Numbered from the stretch's first letter, positions 8,652 to 16,578 are shown. The stretch: 64,000 nucleotides of DNA from Flavobacterium notoginsengisoli (GCF_014207905.1 NZ_JACHLB010000006.1:186001-250000); one strand, 5' to 3'. The notes: generated by a model from the sequence alone, not told the origin. A program made the numbers and translations.

Positions 8652-9203
8652 TTATTTGTTGTCGGGAATAAAATCAAGAGCAATAGAATTCATGCAATAG
8701 CGTTTTCCGGTTGGTTCGGGGCCATCATCAAAAATGTGTCCTAAGTGTCCGCCGCAACGTCCGCACAGTGTTTCAGTTCGCTCCATTCCAAGCGAATTAT
8801 CTTCTTTGAAAACAATGCTTTTTTTGCTGTCTTGTTCAAAGAAACTTGGCCATCCGCAACTGCTAGAGAATTTGGCTGTAGATCTAAAAAGTTTATTGCC
8901 ACAAGAAGCACAATAATATGTTCCTTTTTCATCAGAATTCCAATATTTTCCGGTAAACGGCCTTTCGGTATCTGCTTCGCGCATAACTGCGTAAACATCT
9001 TCTGGCAATACCTTTTTCCATTCGGCATTGCTAACATTTAGTTTTGTAGTGTCGGTATTTGAATAATAAGGATTTCCAGGTTTGCTAATTACATTTTCCA
9101 TAGAAGTAGATTTTACCTGTTTTTTGTTGTTTTGCCCGCAAGCCTGTAAAATAAAAAGCGGTAACAAAAAGCAAAGGCTTATAAATTGAGTTTTAGATTT
9201 CAT
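8652..9203 (-). CDS. msrB: Peptide methionine sulfoxide reductase MsrB, lipoprotein form
   Basis: Reduces the R-epimer of methionine sulfoxide. The lipobox LQAC puts the lipidated cysteine at residue 22 when the ATG at 9201-9203 is used; the two extra codons to 9209 would start with TTG. Zinc-binding pairs are visible in YYCASCG and LCGRCGGHLG, the substrate motif in SSCGWPSFFE, and the catalytic cysteine in RYCMNSIAL. It is first in the msrB-msrA operon. The shadow frames between 8741 and 9041 are not genes. Confidence 0.94.
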   Translation of the reverse strand: MKSKTQFISLCFLLPLFILQACGQNNKKQVKSTSMENVISKPGNPYYSNTDTTKLNVSNAEWKKVLPEDVYAVMREADTERPFTGKYWNSDEKGTYYCASCGNKLFRSTAKFSSSCGWPSFFEQDSKKSIVFKEDNSLGMERTETLCGRCGGHLGHIFDDGPEPTGKRYCMNSIALDFIPDNK

Positions 9204-9209
9204 AAACAA

Positions 9210-9536
9210 AATAGTAAAAGTTTAAAAGATTAAATCAGTAATGTTTAAGGGCTTTTTTAGTTTTTCAATTCAAAGATACGACTAGATTTTGCCTCGAAAT
9301 ACTGAGTTTCAAAGAATTCAGTTTTTTTTAAGTGTGTTTTAACTTTTTATTAGTTACGTAAAAGAGGTCAATCTAGTTTTTATGTCTTAATTTTAACAGC
9401 TTTTAATTTTGAACTCGATTTATTGTATTGTAAATCAGAAAAATAGAAAAAGAGTTAAAGCTTAGACTTTTTGCAATTGTAATTAGGATTTTTAAGCCAT
9501 TTCTTTTTTCGTATTTTTGTTTGCTTAAGAAGACTT
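9210..9536. other. 327-bp divergent intergenic region between msrB and idi
   Basis: AT-rich spacer holding the promoters of two divergent units. The only specific signal I see is TATTTTTG at 9512-9519 before idi. No credible ORF, hairpin or repeat is seen. Confidence 0.5.
9512..9519 (+). promoter_or_regulatory. Candidate -7 box of the idi operon
   Basis: TATTTTTG matches TAnnTTTG, 17 nt before the ATG of idi. This would give a very short leader. Confidence 0.45.
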
Positions 9537-10064
9537 ATGACAGAAGAAAAAGTAATATTGGTTAACGAAAATGATGAGCAAATTGGTTTAATGCCAAAAT
9601 TAGAAGCACATGAAAAAGCGCTATTGCACCGTGCATTTTCAGTTTTTGTTTTAAACGAACAAAATGAAATCATGTTGCAGCAGCGAGCGCATCAAAAATA
9701 TCATTCGCCTTTACTTTGGACGAATACTTGCTGTAGCCATCAGCGCGAAGGTGAAACCAACATCGAAGCGGGAAGCAGAAGATTGTTTGAAGAAATGGGA
9801 TTTAAAACGGAATTAAAAGAGCTATTTCATTTTATTTACAAAGCTCCTTTTGATAACGGATTGACAGAACATGAGTTAGATCATGTAATGATTGGATATT
9901 ATAATGAAAATCCAAACATCAACACAGAAGAAGTTGAAGCTTGGAAATGGATGAAAATTGAAGATGTAAAAACTGATATTCAGAAACAGCCCGAAATATA
10001 TACCGTTTGGTTTAAAATAATTTTTGATGAATTTTATCATTATTTAGAAGATCATAAACTTTAA
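9537..10064 (+). CDS. idi: Isopentenyl-diphosphate delta-isomerase, type I
   Basis: Interconverts isopentenyl and dimethylallyl diphosphate, the entry to isoprenoids (quinones, carotenoids, undecaprenyl carrier). The protein has the Nudix fold of IDI-1. It shows LLHRAFSVFV, the catalytic-cysteine motif TNTCCSHQREGE, the Nudix-like ELRRxxEExG helix GSRRLFEEMGF, and the ExE-type glutamates in EHELDHVMIG. The 175-aa length is typical. It opens a tight run with queD (22-bp gap), bcp (3-bp gap) and manA (50-bp gap). Confidence 0.93.
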   Translation: MTEEKVILVNENDEQIGLMPKLEAHEKALLHRAFSVFVLNEQNEIMLQQRAHQKYHSPLLWTNTCCSHQREGETNIEAGSRRLFEEMGFKTELKELFHFIYKAPFDNGLTEHELDHVMIGYYNENPNINTEEVEAWKWMKIEDVKTDIQKQPEIYTVWFKIIFDEFYHYLEDHKL

Positions 10065-10086
10065 TCCAGACCAACCAAAAGCCTAA

Positions 10087-10497
10087 ATGAGAGTAACCAT
10101 ATCAAGAAAAGCACATTTTAATGCTGCACATCGACTACATCGAAAGGATTGGTCATTTGAAAAAAACGATGCTGTTTTTGGAAAATGCAATAATCCTAAC
10201 TTTCACGGTCATAATTATGGTTTAACAGTAAGTGTTACAGGAAAGATTGACCCCGAAACTGGTTTTGTTTTAGATGTGAAAGTATTGGCGGACATTATAC
10301 GAGAAGAAGTAGAAATTCCGTTTGATCACAAAAATCTGAATCTGGATGTACCAGAATTTGCAGATTTGAATCCGACTGCAGAGAATATTGCTGTTGTGAT
10401 ATGGAATAAAATTAGACAACGAATTCATGCCGACTTTGATTTAGAAGTCGTTTTGAACGAAACGGAACGCAATTTTGTAACTTATAAAGGAGAATAA
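10087..10497 (+). CDS. queD: 6-pyruvoyl/6-carboxy-tetrahydropterin synthase family (QueD/PTPS)
   Basis: A 136-aa T-fold enzyme acting on dihydroneopterin triphosphate. Zinc ligands are the His of FNAAHRL and the two of FHGHNY. The catalytic Cys lies in GKCNNPNFHGH, with DHKNLN and a C-terminal ETERNF glutamate. The Cys-to-HGH spacing (C-x5-HGH) follows the PTPS-like form rather than the shorter spacing of E. coli QueD. So queuosine precursor synthesis is likely by genome role, but a pterin-forming activity is not excluded. It sits second in the idi operon. Confidence 0.85.
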   Translation: MRVTISRKAHFNAAHRLHRKDWSFEKNDAVFGKCNNPNFHGHNYGLTVSVTGKIDPETGFVLDVKVLADIIREEVEIPFDHKNLNLDVPEFADLNPTAENIAVVIWNKIRQRIHADFDLEVVLNETERNFVTYKGE

Positions 10498-10500
10498 AAA

Positions 10501-10959
10501 ATGTCATTAAAAATAGGAGATATCGTTCCGAATTTTACTGCGAAAGACAATAATGGAGAACTTTTTGAAAGTCAGAGCGTCTTAGGAAGAAAGCCATTGG
10601 TAATTTATTTTTATCCAAAAGATAATACGCCAGGCTGTACTACGGAAGCGTGCAGTTTTCGAGATCAATATGAAGATTTCAAAGATTTGGGAGCTGAGGT
10701 AATCGGTATTAGCAGTGATAGCGTAAAATCGCATCACAAATTTGCTGCTAAACATCAATTGCCTTTTATTTTGCTTTCAGATCAAGATAAAAGATTAAGA
10801 AAGCTTTTTGGAGTTCGAAACAATTTGTTCGGACTGCTTCCAGGGCGCGTTACCTATATAATTGATAAAAACGGTTTGGTGATTTCGATATTTGATAGTG
10901 TAAATGCTGCTAAACATATTCCGAAAGCCTTAGAAACCGTAAAAGAATTAGTATTATAA
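10501..10959 (+). CDS. bcp: Thioredoxin-dependent peroxiredoxin, Bcp/PrxQ type
   Basis: Reduces hydroperoxides. The peroxidatic Cys46 is in the motif DNTPGCTTEAC, with the resolving Cys51 five residues on, the hallmark of atypical 2-Cys PrxQ. The N-terminal segment VPNFTAKDNNGE and the C-terminal KHIPKAL are standard. The protein is 152 aa with no signal peptide, so it is cytoplasmic. The ATG follows the queD stop by 3 bp, which points to cotranscription. Confidence 0.93.
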   Translation: MSLKIGDIVPNFTAKDNNGELFESQSVLGRKPLVIYFYPKDNTPGCTTEACSFRDQYEDFKDLGAEVIGISSDSVKSHHKFAAKHQLPFILLSDQDKRLRKLFGVRNNLFGLLPGRVTYIIDKNGLVISIFDSVNAAKHIPKALETVKELVL

Positions 10960-11009
10960 TTGAAAGAAATAATCAACATAATTTATTAAACCAAATATTA
11001 GCCTAAAAC

Positions 11010-11978
11010 ATGAGCCAAAATTTATACCCTTTGCAATTTGAACCGATTTTGAAAGAAAGAATCTGGGGAGGAGAAAAACTAAAAACTATTCTAAACAAAC
11101 CAATTGTTTCTAAAATTACAGGCGAAAGCTGGGAATTATCTACTGTAGAAGGAGATGTAAGTGTGGTTGCAAATGGTGATTTAAAAGGAAAATCTTTAAT
11201 GGATTTGATTAATGAAACGCCAGATGCCATTTTAGGAACTAAAGTTTACGAGCGTTTTGGAAAACAATTTCCGTTACTTTTTAAATATCTTGATGCAAGA
11301 GAAGATCTTTCGATTCAAGTTCATCCAAACGATAAATTAGCGAAAGAACGCCACAATTCATTCGGAAAAACAGAAATGTGGTACGTAACGCAGGCAGATG
11401 CAGATGCAAGAATTATTGTTGGTTTTAAAGAAGATTCAAATAAAGAAGAATATTTAAAGCATTTACATGACAATACTTTAGTTTCAATCTTAGATGATGT
11501 GAAAGCAAAACCAGGCGATGTTTTCTTTTTAGAAACAGGAACAGTTCACGCAATTGGTGCAGGATTAGTCGTTGCAGAAATTCAACAGACTTCTGATATT
11601 ACGTATAGATTATACGATTTTGATCGTGTAGATGCACAAGGAAACAAAAGAGAATTACACGTTGATCTTGCTTTAGATGCGATTAACTATGATAAAGTAG
11701 ATACGCAGAAAAAATACGACTCAAAAGTAAATACTTCTAACACAATTGTAGATTGTCCTTATTTCACCACTAATTTTCTTCCATTAGAAAATAAACTTGA
11801 AGTGGCTAAAACTGGAGAAACATTTACGGTATATATGTGTATCGAAGGAGGTTTTGAGATTGAATATGATGGATTCAAACAAGCTTATAAAAAAGGCGAT
11901 ACTGTTTTGGTTCCAGCTGCGATAAATGCATTTAATTTGAGCGGAAATGCTTCAATTTTAGAAATTTACATTTCATAG
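11010..11978 (+). CDS. manA: Mannose-6-phosphate isomerase, class I (short form)
   Basis: Interconverts fructose-6-phosphate and mannose-6-phosphate, feeding GDP-mannose and surface glycans. Metal ligands are recognisable in LSIQVHPND (Gln, His), GKTEMWYV (Glu) and GTVHAIGAG (His). The 322-aa length matches the short Firmicutes/Bacteroidota form, which lacks the helical insert of the enterobacterial enzyme. It is the last gene of the idi-queD-bcp run, with a 50-bp gap before it. Confidence 0.92.
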   Translation: MSQNLYPLQFEPILKERIWGGEKLKTILNKPIVSKITGESWELSTVEGDVSVVANGDLKGKSLMDLINETPDAILGTKVYERFGKQFPLLFKYLDAREDLSIQVHPNDKLAKERHNSFGKTEMWYVTQADADARIIVGFKEDSNKEEYLKHLHDNTLVSILDDVKAKPGDVFFLETGTVHAIGAGLVVAEIQQTSDITYRLYDFDRVDAQGNKRELHVDLALDAINYDKVDTQKKYDSKVNTSNTIVDCPYFTTNFLPLENKLEVAKTGETFTVYMCIEGGFEIEYDGFKQAYKKGDTVLVPAAINAFNLSGNASILEIYIS

Positions 11979-12000
11979 CATTAAATATAAAGAATATATG

Positions 12001-12008
12001 TACTTTTG
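12001..12008 (+). promoter_or_regulatory. -7 box before the 88-aa gene
   Basis: TACTTTTG, followed by GCAGACGC, lies 26 nt upstream of the ATG at 12035. It is a typical Bacteroidota -7 element and spacing. Confidence 0.6.
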
Positions 12009-12034
12009 CAGACGCAAATTAAAATTATAATAAA

Positions 12035-12301
12035 ATGGCAAACGTTAAGAATTTAAAGAAAGACATCAACTTCGTATTAGGAGATATTATTGAAGCAGTT
12101 TATTTGTTTGAGATGTCAACAACAGGAAATCCAACTCCAGAAACGAATGCTTTGATCGATGAAGCTATTGCTGCATTCGATACTTTGATTACAAAAGTGA
12201 ACGCAAAGAACGTTGAAAATAAAAAAGCACACTTTAAACAAATCAATGTTGAATTAGAACAAACTGCTAATCAATTGATTGAAAAAATCAACGCTTTATA
12301 A
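12035..12301 (+). CDS. Small helical protein of unknown function (88 aa)
   Basis: I recognise no named domain. The sequence reads as two or three amphipathic helices (VKNLKKDINFVLGDIIEAVYLF, then ALIDEAIAAFDTLITKV and KKAHFKQINVELEQTANQLIEKI) joined by a TGNPTPET turn. It has no cysteine, signal peptide or membrane segment. Codon use is regular and the gene has its own promoter, so it is probably well expressed. It lies just before the two tRNA genes. A helical-bundle binding protein is possible but unproven. Confidence 0.7.
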   Translation: MANVKNLKKDINFVLGDIIEAVYLFEMSTTGNPTPETNALIDEAIAAFDTLITKVNAKNVENKKAHFKQINVELEQTANQLIEKINAL

Positions 12302-12334
12302 GCAAAAAAAAGTGTAAAAAAGTGCAAATTTATT

Positions 12335-12364
12335 TTGGGAAAACGAAAAACCGCTTTATATTTG
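12335..12364 (+). promoter_or_regulatory. Promoter of the first tRNA-Thr
   Basis: TTG at 12335-12337, a 19-bp spacer and TATATTTG at 12357-12364 place the start of transcription about 10 nt before the mature tRNA. This is one of the clearest Bacteroidota promoters in the window. Confidence 0.8.
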
Positions 12365-12377
12365 CACCCGTAATGAG

Positions 12378-12451
12378 GCCGATGTAGCTCAGCTGGCTAG
12401 AGCAGCTGATTTGTAATCAGCAGGTCGTGGGTTCGAGTCCCTCTATCGGCT
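12378..12451 (+). tRNA. tRNA-Thr (anticodon TGT), copy 1
   Basis: A 74-nt cloverleaf. The acceptor stem GCCGATG pairs with TATCGGC, the D-arm is AGCTCAGCTGGCTAGAGC, the anticodon stem CTGAT/ATCAG holds loop TTTGTAA, and the T-arm is GTGGGTTCGAGTCCC. Anticodon TGT reads ACA and ACG. CCA is not encoded. Confidence 0.97.
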
Positions 12452-12462
12452 CAAAAAAACGG

Positions 12463-12488
12463 AAACCATCACAGAAATGTGGTGGTTT
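12463..12488 (+). terminator. Terminator after tRNA-Thr copy 1
   Basis: Stem AAACCA-(T)-CACA with loop GAAA and TGTG-TGGTTT, then a run of T. It has one bulged T. Confidence 0.7.
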
Positions 12489-12519
12489 TTTAAATTATAG
12501 AGGGTAGTGTGAAATTTTT

Positions 12520-12550
12520 TTTGGATTATTAAAAAACATTTCTATCTTTG
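12520..12550 (+). promoter_or_regulatory. Promoter of the second tRNA-Thr
   Basis: TTG at 12520-12522, a 20-bp spacer and TATCTTTG at 12543-12550 lie directly upstream of tRNA copy 2. Its sequence differs from the promoter of copy 1 although the tRNAs are identical. Confidence 0.8.
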
Positions 12551-12564
12551 CACTCGCAAAATAG

Positions 12565-12638
12565 GCCGATGTAGCTCAGCTGGCTAGAGCAGCTGATTTG
12601 TAATCAGCAGGTCGTGGGTTCGAGTCCCTCTATCGGCT
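12565..12638 (+). tRNA. tRNA-Thr (anticodon TGT), copy 2
   Basis: Identical over all 74 nt to the copy at 12378, with the same TGT anticodon and discriminator T. It has its own promoter and terminator, so it is a separate transcription unit. Confidence 0.97.
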
Positions 12639-12639
12639 C

Positions 12640-12668
12640 AAAAACCATTCACTAAGTGAATGGTTTTT
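12640..12668 (+). terminator. Terminator after tRNA-Thr copy 2
   Basis: Perfect stem AAAAACCATTCAC (12640-12652) with its complement at 12656-12668, loop TAA, then more T. Confidence 0.85.
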
Positions 12669-12677
12669 TTTTTGCTC

Positions 12678-12740
12678 AAATTCCAAATTCCAAGTTTCAA
12701 GTTTCAAGTTTCAGATTGGGATTTGAAATTTGAATTTTTA
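12678..12740. repeat. AAATTCC/AAGTTTC word repeat
   Basis: AAATTCCAAATTCCAA runs into three tandem AAGTTTC units, followed by a partly complementary GATTTGAAATTTGAATTT. It carries the same words as 675-719 and 41842-41944. Confidence 0.6.
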
Positions 12741-12791
12741 AAATTTCTTTTTCGGTAATTTAATTTAATGTTTTTTTAGAAATATTTTTCC

Positions 12792-12799
12792 TATGTTTG
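12792..12799 (+). promoter_or_regulatory. -7 box before the DUF5362-like gene
   Basis: TATGTTTG lies 27 nt upstream of the ATG at 12827. Because it overlaps the TTG at 12797, that TTG cannot be the translation start if the promoter is used. Confidence 0.6.
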
Positions 12800-12826
12800 T
12801 TAGATAACCTAAAAACCTTAAAACTG

Positions 12827-13285
12827 ATGGAAGAAACTTCAGCATTTGAAAAATTTGAATTGCAGTTAGACAGCGCTGCAAAAGACTTTTTAAAAGAAAC
12901 AGCTAAATGGGCTTATTTCTTGTCTATATTAGGATTTATTGGACTTGGATTTTTAGTATTAATTGCCATTTTTGCAGGAGCAATTTTTTCTACAATCGGA
13001 AGCACAATGCCAGGAATGGGGGCTTATGGTAGTTCGTTCGGAGCAATCATGACTTTCATTTATTTATTAATGGCAGCTCTTTATTTCTTTCCAATTTACT
13101 ATTTGTACAAGTTTAGTTCAAATACTAAAAAAGCGTTTAGAGACAACGATTCTGGTGCCCTTACAGATTCATTGGGATATTTAAAGTCGCATTATAAATT
13201 CATTGGGGTTTTAATGGTTATCTTATTGGCATTTTATGCACTTTTCTTCGTGTTCGCTATTATTGGAGGTATCATGGGAAGATAA
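12827..13285 (+). CDS. Inner-membrane protein, DUF5362-like
   Basis: A 152-aa membrane protein. A soluble, mostly charged N-terminus (MEETSAFEKFELQLDSAAKDF) is followed by four hydrophobic segments: FLSILGFIGLGFLVLIAIF, IMTFIYLLMAALYFFPIYY, and a C-terminal FIGVLMVILLAFYALFFVF continuing into AIIGG. A glycine/methionine loop (GSTMPGMGAYGSSFG) lies between the first two. The arrangement fits the small uncharacterised DUF5362 family, an assignment from memory. The start is moved to ATG 12827 because the longer frame begins inside the promoter box. A terminator follows. Confidence 0.75.
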   Translation: MEETSAFEKFELQLDSAAKDFLKETAKWAYFLSILGFIGLGFLVLIAIFAGAIFSTIGSTMPGMGAYGSSFGAIMTFIYLLMAALYFFPIYYLYKFSSNTKKAFRDNDSGALTDSLGYLKSHYKFIGVLMVILLAFYALFFVFAIIGGIMGR

Positions 13286-13305
13286 ATCATTACATTTAAA
13301 ATATA

Positions 13306-13335
13306 AAAAAGGCCCTGAATTTTCAGGGCCTTTTT
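13306..13335. terminator. Bidirectional terminator
   Basis: Stem AAAAAGGCCCTGAA (13306-13319) with its complement at 13322-13335 and T-runs on both strands. It separates convergent genes. Confidence 0.88.
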
Positions 13336-13355
13336 GTTGGTGTATATATCGAATG

Positions 13356-14090
13356 TTATTCTGCTGTTGATGCTGCTGTTTGCTGTTGTTTTTTTAAATC
13401 TTCAACATATTTAGTCAGCTTTTTTCCGTAAAGTGATTTAGCCACTTTTGGAGTCATTGATTTTTGAATTGTATCAAGAAATTTAATATTGATATCGTAA
13501 ATTTCAGCTAAAGCAATATAAGGGGCTACTTCGTGATCTTTATTGTTTAACGCGAAGTTTGTAGCATAAAGATATTTTCTTTTGATGTTAGATTCTCCTT
13601 TTTTAGTTAAACTGTCTAATGCTTTTTGATCTTGTCTTTTTATAGCTTTAAAACGAGGCTCTACTAAAGAAAGGTTTTCTTCTACAAAACGAGAGTTTAT
13701 TTTTTGATATTCTTCATATAACTCTTGATTTTTTGATCCAGTGATTTTCGCGCCTGCAATAAAATTATCTAAGTTGGTTTCGATATTAATATTTCCTGGC
13801 TCAGCAAAGAATAAGATGTTATTGTCTAGAGAATTTGTTACACCACGATCTAAAAATAAATACAGCATTTCTGGTGAATCTAATTTTATATCTCTTTCAA
13901 AAGTAGCGTTTCCGTCTATTTTAATGCTGTCTATGGCAACAAGAGATGTGTCAACAATTCGTTGAATATATAAAGTTCCGTTCTTTAATCCTTTTATGTT
14001 TCCTGTTAGATGTAAGCCGTCAGTAGTTTCTTTTTTGCTGCATGATGCAAGTAGTGCAAGCGTAACAAAAGCAATTAGTGTTTTTTTCAT
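13356..14090 (-). CDS. DUF4369-domain lipoprotein without thioredoxin domain
   Basis: A 244-aa lipoprotein from ATG 14088-14090 (MKKTLIAFVTLALLASC, lipidated Cys17). The longer frame to 14309 adds residues overlapping the neighbouring gene and spoils the signal peptide, so it is rejected. Residues about 25-130 match the DUF4369 pattern (LTGNIKGLKNGTLYIQR, then FAEPGNINIETN, then ITGSKNQELYEEY). In many Bacteroidota this domain precedes an AhpC/TSA-type thioredoxin fold; here only a helical tail ending KKQQQTAASTAE follows and no CxxC is present. The function is unknown, probably in the cell envelope. Confidence 0.8.
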   Translation of the reverse strand: MKKTLIAFVTLALLASCSKKETTDGLHLTGNIKGLKNGTLYIQRIVDTSLVAIDSIKIDGNATFERDIKLDSPEMLYLFLDRGVTNSLDNNILFFAEPGNINIETNLDNFIAGAKITGSKNQELYEEYQKINSRFVEENLSLVEPRFKAIKRQDQKALDSLTKKGESNIKRKYLYATNFALNNKDHEVAPYIALAEIYDINIKFLDTIQKSMTPKVAKSLYGKKLTKYVEDLKKQQQTAASTAE

Positions 14091-14169
14091 TGGTTTCTTA
14101 GATTTTGGTGCAAAATAAAGAAAATAGTTTAAATGTAAAGAGACTGAAGTTTTATTTTTATAAAAAAAT

Positions 14170-14199
14170 AAATCCCAATCTATTTCTAAATTGGGATTT
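14170..14199. terminator. Hairpin between lipoprotein genes
   Basis: AAATCCCAAT (14170-14179) pairs with 14190-14199 around a 10-nt loop. On the minus strand it lies just after the stop of the 14221-15057 gene. Confidence 0.65.
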
Positions 14200-14220
14200 A
14201 AAATAATGTGATAAAAGGTT

Positions 14221-15057
14221 TTACATTGACAAGCTAAATGTAATTCCGTTTTCGTGAGTATACGTATAAAAGGCATCACAGTCATTATTTCCATAATCGA
14301 TAGTGCCATTTATAATTCCACCTTGAATTTTTAATTTTCCTTTAGAAATAAATGTACAAGAGTATTTTTTGATTAATGTTTCTGTCACTGTAAGTGTAAG
14401 TGTAGTTCCAGATGGCGAAGTTATTGTTTGAGTTCCTTCAGGGATTTCGTAAACATTATCAGTTAAAACAAAAGGAGTGTCAACGCCAGCAGTTTGTTTT
14501 GTAGTGTAAATTCCAGAATTAGTATAAACGCCACCTTGCAAGTCTGTTAGTTTTCCGTTTGTTACTTTTCTTGTCCATTGTGGTACGGTTGCTACGCTTG
14601 TTGTATTAGTGTATTCGATTGTCCCTTCAAGTTTTAGATTATTAATGTAATAATCTATTCTTTCAATAGTCATTTTGCTTCCAGTTGTAGTAACTGGTGC
14701 AGTAAGAGTAATTTTAAGCTTTCCTTTTCTTGTTAAGTTATCGTCTTTACAGCCTGTTGTTCCAAAATCTAATAAAAAAACTTTCGGATAAGCTGTTCCT
14801 TCTGGTGTAGTAACGGTAATTGCTGCGCAAATTCCTGGTTGAGTTTCTGCGGTTTTTGCTGTAGTAGTAGAGTTAGCAGTAACCAAAAGACCAGTATTAA
14901 GATCCATAGCTGTCGAAGCATCTACGGCTAGTGATGCCGCAACATTTGTTAAATCTGTAGATGAGGAACCATTGTCGCTCTCATCACTGCTTGAGCAAGA
15001 AACATAAAGAAATGCTGTTGCACAGATAGTTGATAATAAAATTGCAGTTTTTTTCAT
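14221..15057 (-). CDS. Hypothetical lipoprotein (278 aa)
   Basis: The signal sequence MKKTAILLSTICATAFLYVSC with the acidic serine-rich tail SSSDESDNGSSS is typical of flavobacterial surface or outer-membrane lipoproteins. The mature protein is threonine-rich and beta-rich (LKITLTAPVTTTGSKMTIER, TSPSGTTLTLTVTETLIKK). It has three cysteines spaced far apart and a repeated theme of a short strand plus G-K-L-K-I (RKGKLKIT at the middle, SKGKLKIQGG near the end). No family is recognised. It is on the same strand as the DUF4369 gene but separated from it by a hairpin. Confidence 0.7.
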   Translation of the reverse strand: MKKTAILLSTICATAFLYVSCSSSDESDNGSSSTDLTNVAASLAVDASTAMDLNTGLLVTANSTTTAKTAETQPGICAAITVTTPEGTAYPKVFLLDFGTTGCKDDNLTRKGKLKITLTAPVTTTGSKMTIERIDYYINNLKLEGTIEYTNTTSVATVPQWTRKVTNGKLTDLQGGVYTNSGIYTTKQTAGVDTPFVLTDNVYEIPEGTQTITSPSGTTLTLTVTETLIKKYSCTFISKGKLKIQGGIINGTIDYGNNDCDAFYTYTHENGITFSLSM

Positions 15058-15127
15058 GGTGGTATTTGTTTTTAGTTAGATTAAAAAGGCAATCAAATGT
15101 AATAAAAAAATGAATTACAAAAGAAAA

Positions 15128-15152
15128 ATCCTGTAATGGTTAGTTACAGGAT
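15128..15152. terminator. Hairpin upstream of lipoprotein gene
   Basis: ATCCTGTAA (15128-15136) pairs with TTACAGGAT (15144-15152). It lies after the patatin stop on the minus strand, where it can end that transcript. The adjacent T-run is weak. Confidence 0.55.
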
Positions 15153-15191
15153 GTTATAACGGATTTTTGAAGAAAAAAGTATAATTAGAAA

Positions 15192-16451
15192 TCAAACCGA
15201 TTTGTAATAATCACTTTTGGCTTTTCTTATTTTTTTGTATTCTTCCCAATTGAAGCGGTTTAGAAAATCAGCAGCATTTTGCGCACCTCGAATAAATAAA
15301 TCTATTTTAGCATCTTCGGTCAGATTGAAATTGAGCCAATTATGCATTCCTGTATCTATATAACCTATCAAGTGTTTAAAATCGGGATTCTTTCTTAAAA
15401 ACTCGGCGTCGTAGCCATATCTGGCGGTGTCAAACATAGAGCTAATGAGATTTGAAAACTTCTCATTGGTATTGATTTCGTTTTTGTCATAACCTAATTT
15501 GATTCCGAAAGTTGGAGAGGCAGGAACATTTAAATTTTCATGAAAAATATCAATAGGAAAGTTTGAAATAATTCCGCCGTCCATAAACATAACTTCTGCA
15601 GGAACTGAAGTTCTAAGGCATGTTGCTTCATTCCATCGATTCCAAGCATCAATTCCACCAGGAATATTTTTAATTTTGAATGGAACAAAAAATAACGGAA
15701 TTGACATAGAGGCCCTAACAAAATCGGCAGGGTTTTGAACATCTGGATTTGAGTAAAATAAATCGACCATTTTAGGAAAAACGATTTTACTTTCCGTTGT
15801 GATATCGGCTGCAATAATTGCCATTTCGCTCCAATGGTCTACTCTTTTGTATTCTTCTTTTTGGCCCTGATCGTTGATTCGAAATAATTTATTTTTATCT
15901 GAAACGCCTTTTTTTCTCAAAGCTTTTAAATCGCCATAATTTCTTATTCCTTTCTGCGAAAGTAAATTGGTCATCCATTGATGAAAGTTATTTCCAGGAT
16001 TTAATCCCAAATCATCTTTAAAATTATCGACAACCTGAACACCTCTCATAATCAGTTTTAAATTTCCGGCATCACTCAGTAATGCATCAATAAACTGACG
16101 GGCATCACGATCTCCATCAACAAAATCGTATAAATTTTTGTTGCAAAGACAATCTAAAATCCATTCTGATTTCTCTACATCACAAGTTCCAGCTGCCGCC
16201 ATCAACATTGTGTTAATGCTTCCAGCTGATGTTCCTGCCAAACTCAGAAAACGAATTCCCATTTTTTCTAAAACATAAACATATCCAATTAAGGCAATTC
16301 CGAGAACGCCTCCGCCTTCCTGAACAAGGTCAACATATTGATAATTATTATTATCAGTAATGTCTGAAAATTTCTTGTTTTTAATATTATCTTTTAAATC
16401 GTTGATAATTGCTAGAACCGTCCCGTTTTCTGTAAATTTCTTTTTATCCAT
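15192..16451 (-). CDS. Patatin-like phospholipase
   Basis: A 419-aa protein from the ATG at 16449-16451; the longer frame begins with TTG at 16508. The patatin fold is shown by the oxyanion-hole glycine run EGGGVLG (about residues 45-51), the nucleophile motif GTSAG (Ser75) and the catalytic-dyad aspartate in FMDGGIISNFP. Such enzymes hydrolyse acyl esters of phospholipids. No signal peptide is seen, so it is probably cytoplasmic or membrane-associated from inside. It is flanked by hairpins on both sides and is likely monocistronic. Confidence 0.88.
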   Translation of the reverse strand: MDKKKFTENGTVLAIINDLKDNIKNKKFSDITDNNNYQYVDLVQEGGGVLGIALIGYVYVLEKMGIRFLSLAGTSAGSINTMLMAAAGTCDVEKSEWILDCLCNKNLYDFVDGDRDARQFIDALLSDAGNLKLIMRGVQVVDNFKDDLGLNPGNNFHQWMTNLLSQKGIRNYGDLKALRKKGVSDKNKLFRINDQGQKEEYKRVDHWSEMAIIAADITTESKIVFPKMVDLFYSNPDVQNPADFVRASMSIPLFFVPFKIKNIPGGIDAWNRWNEATCLRTSVPAEVMFMDGGIISNFPIDIFHENLNVPASPTFGIKLGYDKNEINTNEKFSNLISSMFDTARYGYDAEFLRKNPDFKHLIGYIDTGMHNWLNFNLTEDAKIDLFIRGAQNAADFLNRFNWEEYKKIRKAKSDYYKSV

Positions 16452-16578
16452 GATTTCTAGAATTTTGATTTTGTTTGTGTGATTTTGGTGTAATTGGTTG
16501 TTTTTCAAAATTATGCAAAGGGTGTTTTTGAGAAAAGGGGAGATTTGCCCTTTTTTTGAAGGGGATTATATCCAAAAA

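Noticed and set aside
8741..9041. Overlapping frames of about 98 aa on both strands inside msrB
   Set aside because: They are shadows of the msrB coding sequence; codon use and family motifs support msrB only.
14091..14309. Extended N-terminus of the DUF4369 protein
   Set aside because: It would overlap the next gene's 3' end and hide the lipoprotein signal that begins at the inner ATG.
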